A stretch of 64,000 nucleotides of DNA from Cytidiella melzeri (taxonomy: Eukaryota > Basidiomycota > Agaricomycetes > Polyporales > Irpicaceae), in assembly GCA_022592445.1 (NCBI GenBank), contig JABYQR010000104.1:1-64000 (forward strand). Reading direction: 5' to 3'. Position 1 is the first letter of the stretch. Each line of letters starts with the position of its first letter. The translations under genes and the position numbers were made by a program. Under the pieces are notes generated by a model. It had not been told where the DNA came from and did not search any database. It saw only the letters and a list, made by a program, of their open reading frames with translations. Positions 32,546-45,300 of the stretch are shown piece after piece.

Positions 32546-33177
32546 GGTGGATATTGTGAAATTATGCGAGGGCGATTTTATAGACAGGCCATGTTTACTA
32601 GTACAGTCGTGTCGGTGTGCCGACTGTCCACGCGTACAGAGAACACGCGCCAGGCATTCGTTGTCGGCCGTACAGCTTACCAAACATACTATGAGTAAGC
32701 ATCTTGAGATGAAGCAGCAGTGTTCTGAGTTTCTGAACGTACATACATAGGTGACAGCAGGAGGTCGTCGCGGGGTCGTTCCGCAGCGGCAGTGGTACTT
32801 TGAAAGCCTGTAATCGCCGGATTAGGTTTATCACAAGTTTGCACACGCATGAGCAGCTATCCCTGTGAGGGCCCTGTAGCTCAGATGAACCGTCCAAGGT
32901 ACATACAAGTATACAAATTACAAGTGTTGAAACAGACTCAGGGGAGGTGCGTGCGAATTCATGGGGCGTCTAACCACCACTCTGCCGGGTGCCCAATGGG
33001 GCAATTCAAGTTATTCAACTTAGACCAATACCGTGAACCGCGTTCTCCACCATTCGCTAGTAACTCTACAACAGCACGCCTCGTTCACACTACATCAATG
33101 GGCCCATGGATAGATATCAACTCTTACACTTCCCCGGCATGCTCAGTACGTCTGCCCACAGTCACATTCTCATTGCA
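32546..33177. other. Intergenic between the divergent SDR and FunK1 units
   Basis: Short frames only; no motif seen. Confidence 0.5.
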
Positions 33178-35973
33178 ATGACTAACCACTGGCACATGCC
33201 GTTGAAGTCCAGGCGTGCCCTTTCTGCCCCACCCACCTGGAGAGACGGTGACACAGACCCTGAAGCATTGATCTCAGTCTTAGAGCCAGCATTCCCTCAG
33301 GTCCCCCTGGAGTGATTCAAGAAATACATTTTACCACCGCTACCCTCGCAGCTCAACACTGCCCAGGTGCTCAAGACGTTGAAAGCAGATTCCAGTTTGA
33401 TGACACCGGGGGGCAAGTGGAAATGCTTTTCCGAGAATCCAGTGGACTCCGAAGTCGTTGAGGACGATGTCTTTGCCCCCTTCGCGCAGATGGCAACAGC
33501 CGTTGGGGCTGCTGCCACCGCTGTCTTGCCGAGAGCAGACTTCAACCAAGCCGTCGCATTCAAGTGCAATCCGAACAAGACACCAGCATCATTCAGGTTA
33601 AAAAGCGCCTCCAAGCCCGATAGCTAAGGGGTTTGTACGGAACACGTTAGCTATCAGCCTGACAAGATTCTCTGGGATTCATCGTGGCCCCAGGAGAGAG
33701 GAAGAAAGCGAATGATGTTGCCGATGTCAACGAAGTGAGCTTTCGTTCTTCATCCCCAACTAATGAAACTGACGCGCAACATATAACGTGCTCATAATAC
33801 TATGGTCTTGCAATTGTATCTTGCGAGAAGATCCGTGTCGCCGATTCGTCATCGGATACACAACCGAGAACACAGACATGCGACTGTGGTTCTGCAGGCA
33901 ATCTGATATCCTGGTGACAGAGGCTTTCAACTTCCTCAGCGTGAGTATCACCTAGTTCTGTGCAGCTACGTGACCAGGTTGCTGACACGCACCCGTATGC
34001 AGGATCACGAGACCCTTGCTCACTTCTTCCTTTCGCAAATGTACGCCAAGCTGCATGAGCTTGGCTACGATCCAACTATGAAGCCAGCTATGGACGTACA
34101 ACTTCGATACAAAAACCAGTGGGATATCACTCTACACTGTGCCGAGGACAGCGTCGAAGGCGGGGCCGGGCAGGCGACCAAGACGAGTATCGTCACGTTC
34201 CGTACCACGGATCTTCTTTCAAGCGTTGGCGCAGAGTCGTGTGCCTTTACACGCGGTGTAAAGGCACACGCGTATGGCGAGCCCAGCAGATCATCGACGG
34301 GAACGTACAGCCAGAAATGGTAGTCCTCAAGGACTACTGGGTGGATGAAGATCGTTTGAGAGAAGCGACTATCCGGCAGAAAATGCTTCAAGACGCTTCT
34401 TCAGAGCAACTCAGGATCTACCTTGAGAAGTGTCTGTTGACGCCGCTGTACTCTGGCGACGTCGTCATCGATGGTCAAGTGGATAACACTCGCAGTCTTC
34501 TACATCACGGATCTTGATCCTTTCCCAGCAGTTCATGTTCCGCCCCCCGAAGACATACTTTCGGAGGACGAGTCACTTGGACCCATTGGAGCTGGCCTAC
34601 TCTTCAAGGAGGCTGCAGCTGCACGCAAGCCTGACATAGTCCTTCTTCCTGATAGAACTCACTACCGCATTGTATTCCAAGAAACGGCAAAAACCATTGA
34701 TAGTCTGACGAGCATGCGAAGTACGTTGCGAGCAGGGTGGCAAGCAGTGGGCGGTGAGCTCATACTCCCTGGTGTTCGATATCAATCGACTCATGTCCGC
34801 AGGCTTGGCTGTCATTCACGAGTGCGGCTGGATTCAACGTGATGTTAGTCCTGGAAACATCCTCGTTGTTGACGACATGGTGAAGATCGTGGAGCTCGAG
34901 TACGCTCAGAAGATGAACGATCACACCAGTGACTCGGAGCAGTTGGTACGTACATATACTCTTGCACGCCTCACAGGAGATTCTCACAGAACGTGTAGGG
35001 TACTGCTTGTTTCATGTCTATCGAAGTAACGAACCGCATGTACGAGTTTCAAGGCCATGGAAATCGGATCATAGAAGCGAAGCTTGAAAGGCTTTCGGGT
35101 CAGGCTTTGTTTGCTCGTGTGAAGGGTGCTCGTATGAAGGGCAAAGTCAGCGGCCCAGTGAAGAAGAGTGACTTGAAACCTGCGCAGCCCCAGAAGCGAC
35201 CGCCTTTTCGATATAATTCTCTGCACGACATGGAGTCGTTGTGGTGGGTTCTTGTCCATCTTACCTTATACAGAACTTTCGGTATTTCGGGCGACACAGA
35301 TGTTCGCCGCAAAGCTCAACGCGACTTCTACAGTCACATATTGACCAACAATCACGCCAGAAGATTAGCGTTCATGCACATCAACCACCTCTTGGGCAAC
35401 GGCGGATGTCTCCATCCCAATTTACAGCCAATCGCCAACGCCCTTGACGTGGTCCGGTCAGTAATGTGTCATGGGTATGTAGAGAATATCCCACAGATCG
35501 ACCACACCGTTGCAACACAGATACTGCCATACTCTATCGACGAGGTCAAGAGGCTCGACGACATGTTTGCGAAGGCTGACATCATGCGAAAGCCGCTTCG
35601 TCGAGGTACTCTAAGAGAGATAGGGCCCGCGCTTCCAGCTGCAGCAACCATTGGCGGAGCTTCTCTTGACTCTCTGCGGCATCTGATGAACAAGAAACGG
35701 CCGTGGAACGAGACGGTGACACAGGGTCAGGCTGACGACCGTTCAGACAACGCTCTGGAGGAGGCGAGGGAGAGGGTCAAGCGAGTCAAGAACGACCTTG
35801 AAGGGTATTCTCCCGTGACGAAGCTGGATTCAGGTCAAGCTAGTCAGGAAGGAAAGGGAAAAGAAGGGAGGAGGCCGGGAGCTGGTCCTGCCAAGTCTTC
35901 TTATGGCGGTGTTTTACGTTCGACTGTAGCTTTGCGCAGATCGCAGCGCATCATGAAGATGGTGGCCAAGTAA
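33178..35973 (+). pseudogene. FunK1-type protein kinase, probably a broken copy
   Basis: The amino-terminal region (from ATG 33178) matches FunK1 style but has TGA at 33313 exactly where a Trp would continue VPLE-FKKYILPPL in the same frame. Later segments are RRFVIGYTTENTDMRLWFC (about 33830-33950), an exon from about 34004 with TFRTTDLLSSVGAES, and then a frame change at 34241-34256 before GTRVWRAQQIIDG. The kinase core has HECGWIQRDVSPGNILV (catalytic Asp) and KIVELEYA, where FunK1 usually has an Asp before LEYA. The last exon 34999-35973 is open for 324 codons (YNSLHDMESLWWVLVHL) and ends in a basic tail. A third frame change lies near 34517. With a nonsense codon and frameshifts it is unlikely to make a full kinase. 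Confidence 0.75.
34241..34267. repeat. 12-bp perfect palindrome arms in the FunK1 coding region
   Basis: GTGCCTTTACAC, loop GCG, then GTGTAAAGGCAC. Removing the 16 bases 34241-34256 rejoins the conserved FunK1 reading frame on both sides. Confidence 0.8.
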
Positions 35974-36217
35974 AGCTTATGTCTTCCTTGCACGTTAGCT
36001 TATTTTCCTGTGTACCAGTGGTGGTTCTCGAGTATCCCTCAGTTGTATGCTGGGCGTGATTATCTCATTGCAATCTCAAATTCCCGACTGCATGGAGCAG
36101 CCCCACCAGTATACGATAATTATGAAAGAATCGCATGGAAAAATCTTGACGTCCAAATGAACCGTTTTACTATCTGCTAAAGAAGTGCCTCATTTTCTCT
36201 CCTTCAGACCTCGAATC

Positions 36218-39065
36218 CTACATTTCGGCCTCACTATATCGACACCAATCTTCCTTCGAGTTTCGAGCGTGACGACTTTCTCGGTCCGCTTTTGCTTCGG
36301 CTTCTCCCCTTCTCTCTAGCTCTTCTCTCTCTAGGTCTGTCATGCCTGACAAACGTTGTGCCCTCCAGCTGTCTCCAACGAGATCGTCGTCCAGGGTCCA
36401 CCGGTTCAGAGCCAAGCAGAAATAGTCCCCGACAGCAGAGTCTGATTCCTTGAAATGATGAAGCCATGCATCGTCCTCCGGGGGACCCTCGTTAGGGCTC
36501 GAGGAAGGCTGGAACCAGCTCTCGTCTATCTTGGGTATCATTAACCAGCATACCATGCACGACGAGTCATCGGTCCACCCCTGAGATTTGGTAGGAGATC
36601 TGCGAGAATGTTGAAAACGGGGCGCCAGGGGTGGACAGAACGATCACCCAACCCGCGCAAAACACAAGTCGTGACGAGACGTGCAATTACGGAACATAAG
36701 GCCAGAGCTTCGGATGCGTCAAGAGGCGTTGTGAGATGCAATGTCAGCCACTCTAGAGCCTCTTCAAGACGCGCTATGGCTAATCATGAATTGAAGTAAG
36801 TCACCGTCAGTACGCCGTCACCTGCGCGCGCAGACAGTACCCGCACCTTCAGCATTGTAGTCCGCGCAAGTCAATCCCCAGAGTGTCGATCGGCGATCCC
36901 AGATCTGTTGCAGGATGTATGTCGAATCTGCAAGATGCATCCATGTAAGAAGGACGGGAGCAGAACTTTTGAATTAGATGTGTAGAGCTTGGGAACCAGA
37001 CAAGCGAGCTGGCTGTTCCACTCAATCAAAATCTCTCCTACGTGGTCGGTCCCGGAGAGCTCCAAGACAAGACAGACTGCATGTGCAAGACTGTTGCGGT
37101 CAGGGAAGCTATCCACAAGTTGAAGACTGGCTTCGAACGTCGTCATGCGATGGAATTGTTCGAACATGAAATGTATACACTCTTCCGGTAACGTCCAATA
37201 GACATGAACAGCTGAATCGAGCGGTCCAACAACACGAATGGTTTCCGTCAACAACACGAGGCCATTGACGAGGTCTGCATCGTCCAAGTCGCGACAAACC
37301 TGGCAAGCCAAAGACAACACCCACGCTTGCAGTCGTTTTGCATTTTTGGCACGAGACATAATGCTGCGCATTGCCGCACCCTCGCCAACGACACATTCCA
37401 GGAATATGCGACTATGGCTGCCAGTCATTTGCGCACTGTCCTGGAATAGCGACACGTAGAGGTGGATGACCCAGGATACAGCCTTGCGATTCTCAGCGTC
37501 GTGTGAGTCTACATCACTGTAAAACCACTCGCGTGATACAGCATTGAGAACGTCCAAGGTGAGTATATCTTGCAGTGCCTGTCTGGCGTGCGCCGAGAGC
37601 GAACGACCATCTATGAGCGTCGGGTCATCTGACACCAGTGGCACGCCTGGTATACGGTTTCCCATAACCTTCAGCAGAAATTCGATGGTTGTCTCCCACG
37701 TAGGTTTGCTTTGCTGCAAAGCAGCTTTCATTGTTGTCCCGAGGAGTTCGTCATTCGCTTGCAGCGCATCAGCAGAAACTAAGATATCCAAGTCCTTCGA
37801 AGCATCCTTGATGATCTCTGCTTCCTCGAGGGGTCGAATAAGACATATTTTCCCTTCCAAATCCGCTTGGCCCTCTTCATCGTCGCGCTTGTCCTCATCG
37901 ATGTTAGTCTCATTTCGATCAGTCCTACCAAATCGCCTCTTCACCCACGTGTTGACCTTGCGGTACCTAGAGACAACCACGCTGCACAGAATTCGTACCA
38001 GACGACATATAACCTGTTGCACCGTAATGGGGAAGGGAGATCGAGGAGTGCAACGCGCGACGGCCGCTGCGATCATGAGGATAAGTGAGAGAGAAAACAT
38101 GGCGATTGGCTGATACACGCGAACGCGAATGAGAGTGGTTATCGGTTTTAAACCGGGGGTTTTGTACGGACATCGCGCAGAGAAGATCGGTGCTAGAATG
38201 GCACTGAAGATCAGAAATCCCCAAGCGCAAACCAGAGGGAGGGTGGTATTCTGGATAGAGGGGTGTACGTTCGCAGTGAAGTAGCACAAGCCAACAAAAA
38301 AGAAGAGGAGAGATAGCTGGAGAAGGAGCGGGAGAATCGACGCGATCTCGAAGACTTGCCATGTCTCCAGGCCGCTGCGGCGGAATGCTCTCACGCGAAG
38401 ATTGCCTTGTGCGGATGAAGTGGCAAAGGCCACGTATTCACGAAGCCATTGCTTCACCATGATGCCCAACGACGCGGTGGAGAGACTGAGCACAAGGCTT
38501 GCGAACCACAGCACGTTCAGCCGAACAGCTGCGGAAGTCGGCTCAAAACGGGAAACCGAGGGAGATAGAACTGTGGCAGTTGTATTCACCAGCTGTCCGC
38601 CTATGATCACGTAGCCAGCTGATTGGCTGGCGATCTGCCGTAAGACTTGGAGAGACTCGCCAGCCGTGTCCTCCTGGAGTAGTGGATAAGATTCGATGAC
38701 AAAGGCTGTGAGGACGGCAGAGTACAAGCCAGCCTAGCAGTAGGAAGAATTTTGGTGATAACGAATCAACAAGAAAAGCAATGACTCACGAAGACGAGGA
38801 GAGTATCGATATCGTCCTTGTAATCCTCCACTTGTTGCTTGTCAAAGCCATCCAAGGCGCGCTCCATGACATCCCACCCTTTAGCCTGTACATTCAGATA
38901 TGGTGTGGAATGACAAGCGACAGGTGCACTCAAGTGACTTGCGGCGGGCGGTGTGTCCGGGTGTAAGGGAGTTGTCGTAGTACTCTTGAATGGTTGCGCC
39001 TTGTTCTCTTGATAAAATCTGATGGAGCTTACGTGTGCACGTTGCCAGCCTTTACGAAGACGCAT
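36218..39065 (-). pseudogene. DUF6535 family membrane protein, left copy, frameshifted
   Basis: Exon 1 (38790-39065) and exon 2 (from 38733) join in frame and encode the DUF6535 head: DGFDKQQVEDYKDDIDTLLV, then ESYPLLQEDTAGESLQVLRQ, LNVLWFASLVLSLSTASLGI and two further hydrophobic helices. The body continues to a premature TGA at 36871. Against the right-hand paralogue one base is missing between about 36875 and 36928, just before the exon-3 junction. Exon 3 (36218-36779) carries another frame change at about 36541-36560. Both breaks lie in the carboxy-terminal third, so an amino-terminal product of about 710 residues remains possible. The family is expanded in Agaricomycetes and has no known function. 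Confidence 0.75.
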
Positions 39066-39644
39066 AGTGTCGACAATGATACTGGGATGGTAAGTAGCTA
39101 GTAGCTACAGAGGGAGGTAATATCATGAGCATTACTAAACGCTGGAAGTGAAGAGCGACGTTATGTAATCATGACGCATGACCCTTTATGGCAATCTGAT
39201 CATGCTACGCACTGCCAGTGTGGCCAGTCTGACATGCCAGGGGACAGTGGCTGGTGTGAGGAGTGAGCTGACAGGCGGGAGCAGCGATTTATGCTTACTA
39301 TAATTGCACAGTCTCCCAGTCGCTGAGTAGCTTCGAATTGGACATTGCCAGCTTCACGCTTTTGATTTGATTTTGAGCTCTCCGTCTGTCTGATTCCCAC
39401 TTTGCACAGCTGGTAAGCTCGGGGAGCCCTATTCTGTCTCTACAGCTGCATCATATATTCTCGAACACGCCCTACGGCCACTCAATTTTTTGAGATGAGG
39501 TACAGTTACACCACCGACTCATGCGATAGACACCATGAGCCACACGAGCAAGGATCGCGAAACTTTTTCGAACACAAGAAGGCATATACGAGCGGCCATT
39601 TCACCACCTCTAACAACCCCCAACCGCTTTTCAGCTTGAAGCGC

Positions 39645-41307
39645 TTAGTAGCACTGAGAGTAGTCTAGAGAGAATATTCAAGTTAGTCCGATGAAGTGCT
39701 GCCAGCAATCGAGATACTCACAAGCGTTAAGAACGTGGCAAGTGAAGGGAGCAACACAGGTCGTAGCACCAGTGAAACCGATACCGCCGCACTGTCCCCA
39801 CTGAGGAACGGTACCGCTGGCAGGCGCGGAACTTTGCGCTGGGGCGGAGCTCGAGGGGGGCGAAGCGGGAGAGCTAGGCTGGCTCGTCGTGGAACCAGTG
39901 AAGGTCGAGTTGAGGTCACCGAACTTGATGTTCGAGTACGTGACGGAGGCGGTACCGCTCTGGGACTCGACCTGGCTGGGGACACCGGAGGTGGTGGGGC
40001 AGGTACCACGAGCCACACCGGGCGCGGTAGCGGCGGAGGTGGTCGGGTAGTCGGAGTCGAGCCAGAGCATCTGAGCGGCGTAATCGTCCCAGAGCGAGAG
40101 AGCGAGGACCATTCCGCTCTTGATCGCCTCACCCATCTGAGTGATACCGCCCTTCGCGGCGAAGTTGTTGGTGTCGCCGAAGACGGTCTTCTGCTGAGTG
40201 CAGAAGTTCTCAGTGATGGAGTTGACGGCGTCGATGCCGGCAATCTTGACGTTGCTGTTGGGGATGATCTTGCCGTTCTGAACGTAGAAGCGACGGATCT
40301 CAGCGAGGTTTCCGGTGGTGGTGCCGTCGTCGGAGATGAACTGGGTGACGACGGTGAACTTGCTGCTGGTGTCGACGGTAAGGCCCTTGCCGTAGAACGT
40401 GGTGTCGCCCATACGGAAGGAGTTAAAGTCACAACCATCGGGGTCGCAGATACCGTCGTAGCGGTCCGAGCCCTGACCACAATCAGTACCCGAGCAGCGG
40501 GTCTGCTCGGTGACTGTGCACGGGTGAGGGGTGAAGGCAGCGGAGACAGAGTTGGCCTCCCAAATATCCATCTCCTGGCAGCAAGTACCGTAAGAGCCGG
40601 TTCCAGCATTAGCGTCGTTCGCTGAGCCGGTCCAGTCAATGGTGTTGGCCTAGTCCAATAGATGTCAGAAGATCGGCTCAAGTTAATATAAAAACTTGAC
40701 ACACCTGTCCGTTGATGAACTTAATGTCCTGAGGACACTGGGAATCACAGTATCCAGTACCGAACTTGGCTCCGGCCTTGTTGGTGGAGAACCTCGCCAT
40801 ACCGCCGTCCTGGTCCATCTGAGAGAAGTAGACGGCACCGTTGAGACCGCAAGGAAGGTTAGAGACGTCAACGTCGAAGGTGAACTCCTGGTTCATGAGC
40901 TTGAACATCTGGTAGTTCGTCTCGTCCTGCATGAGGTAGACACGAGAGCCGACGTTGCTTCCGGTCACAAACTGAAGTGTGAGGGCGTTGCCGCTTGCGG
41001 TGATACCGTAAGTGCCTTCGTAGTCTGCACCATCGAGAGCACAGTTCTCTGCGCAAGTAGTAGGATCAGGGCAGATGGTCGTGTCCCAGGTGTTACCGGT
41101 GTAGCAGTTCGTGTAGCCAGTAGTGGTGTGAACCCAGCGCCAGTTGGAGTCGAGAACGACGCTTGTGGAAACGGAGGTACATCCGCCGCCAGTCGTGCAC
41201 TTTTGGGAGGGGAGAGTAGGGTGGGTCTCAGGCGTCTGCGTACCGGCCTGTTGACCGTGCGCGATGGCGATGAGAGAGAAAGCGAGGAGGGCTGCCTTGC
41301 GGAACAT
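39645..41307 (-). CDS. cbh1: GH7 cellobiohydrolase I with carboxy-terminal CBM1, 516 residues
   Basis: Exons 40705-41307, 39722-40649 and 39645-39664 join in frame. Residues 1-18 are a signal peptide ending AIAHG. The GH7 domain carries the EMDIWEA catalytic motif: Glu227 nucleophile, Asp229 and Glu232 acid/base in precursor numbering. The many Cys needed for the GH7 disulfides are present. A Ser/Pro/Ala linker of about 30 residues leads to the CBM1 ([16 protein letters not shown] ... YYSQCY). The enzyme releases cellobiose from the reducing ends of cellulose chains outside the cell and is central to white-rot cellulolysis. The third exon holds only the last six codons plus stop. It lies between two inverted DUF6535 genes. 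Carbon-source regulation is expected but no regulator site was proven. Confidence 0.97.
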
Positions 41308-42688
41308 GTCGCTGTTGAGGGTCCTTAGTTAAGCTGCAACAATGGAAGTGTGTGCTGATTTACCTTTGTTTTACGGTGGGATAGTGCACTGAGAGGCGAT
41401 GAGGATGGAGTGATGTCCAAAAGGTCCTTTGTAAAAGTCAGTCCAGGTGAGGTCCTCAATATAGCTGTTCACTCACAGAGCTGGTGTGCTTGGAGAGGAA
41501 AGCAACTGATGAGCTCTGGCTTTTCGTCCTGCTGCCGGGCCAGTATTTATACTTCGAATAATGTGCAACCGTCATTCTTGCCGCAGCCCCGTGCAGCACT
41601 CCTCGTGAGCTGGATCGGACAAACCAGTCAACAATCTACGACCTTAGCCCGACGTTTTGGATGCACACAACGCCGACAGTGCTCTGGCGCAGCACGTCGA
41701 TCATCACTGGCAGACGTAGGCGGAGCGTTGGCATACTGTCCTCGGATAAAAGAGAAGCGGTGCAATTGGCCCGAGGGATGCACCATTATATTCCTGCAGA
41801 CAATATTGTGGCGAAGTACACTTCCCGGGTTGTCAGAATCGAGGACAGCCCGTACTTCTCACCCTTCCTCGGTGGTGTGTGACGATGCTTCCAAGATTCC
41901 GGCAAGGTCATCCTAGCTCGAGCTAAAAATAACCGGGGCCAAAGCTCGGAAAGCAATGTCAAGAGACTGTAAACTCACGACGCACTCTCATTTGTCCGTG
42001 ATAGCAACACAAACAGAAGCCTCCTGCCGTGGCCGGCTCGCGGAGAGGTTTGTCCGAGAATGTTGAGGCCACTTGTCACGTCCGACTTGGAGAGTAGCAT
42101 GCCGAGTTATTTTACCGCCACTTTGAAGCAGCTCAAACCTCTGTCGTTCGAAAGAGCCCATTCTGCATCGACTGCAGATACATCAGGTGGCACAGTCTCG
42201 GACATGGGAGAATTCTACCTCTTATCGCAAATTCTTGCCCCGACGCTCTGTGTCCAACAGAATGTAGAGCTCTGTGTTCCGAGGCTTGACCATGGCGCAC
42301 AATTAGAGGTCGATGGACGTCGATGCGGTACGCATGTGGCAAGTTGCAGTGTTGGCGTGACATTATCATGCCACATTAATTGTGACTTCCAGACCCTGTG
42401 ACCCTGCCGCGTAACGTCACCGTCGTCACGAGCTGAAAGCGGAAGGAGCGCCCATTGTGGCGTACTGGCAGCCAATCTCGACACATTTACGAGTTCGTTC
42501 CGAGTCATATGCCAGCAGCTGGCAACGCTCGTAACGCCAAGTAAAGTAGATGTGCATCCATGAGGGGCTCTTCGTATACACCGTGGGTCAGTGACCACCT
42601 GTTTCATCGAGCTTCTTGAATGCACATGCGTGATCCGAGCAGTCGTGTGTGAAAAAAGCCATAATCTAAAGTCGACTCATCCGAGTCG
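41308..42688. other. Intergenic: cbh1 promoter side and CDC7 3' flank
   Basis: No gene supported; frames up to about 170 codons on the plus strand lack motifs and splice logic. Confidence 0.5.
41545..41551 (-). promoter_or_regulatory. TATA box upstream of cbh1
   Basis: TATAAAT on the minus strand about 240 bases before the cbh1 ATG. The distance leaves room for a long leader. Confidence 0.4.
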
Positions 42689-45035
<2,347 letters not shown>

Positions 45036-45300
45036 TCCTTTATTGAACCAAGCCCAAGGTTGAGTTGTGTGCTGCCTGTTGCAAAATTATTACTCACGAC
45101 TGGGAATCGTCGACGTAAGACCAATACGCGCGTAAGTGGCACTGGAACCGAAGCTACAAACCAGAACGTGGCCGCACGCGACGGCAGAAGGTCACGGTCA
45201 TGTGATCGTGACGCGGTGGCTGCGCTGCCCCTGCAGTCACCAGTGGGTGGCACCTGCCAGTGGCGACTTTCCATCCCGCTGTTGTTCTCGACGCTACAGC

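Noticed and set aside
34471..34560. Possible 55-bp GT-AG intron explaining the FunK1 frame change near 34517
   Set aside because: It would remove the conserved GxVDNT segment of FunK1, so an indel is more likely; left open in the annotation.
39683..40702. Long second-frame and antisense ORFs (up to 339 codons) over cbh1
   Set aside because: They arise from the GC-rich third positions of the cellobiohydrolase gene and encode Ser/Pro/Arg-rich nonsense.
42060..42401. Plus- and minus-strand ORFs of about 110-136 codons between cbh1 and CDC7
   Set aside because: Overlapping frames without motifs or plausible introns.
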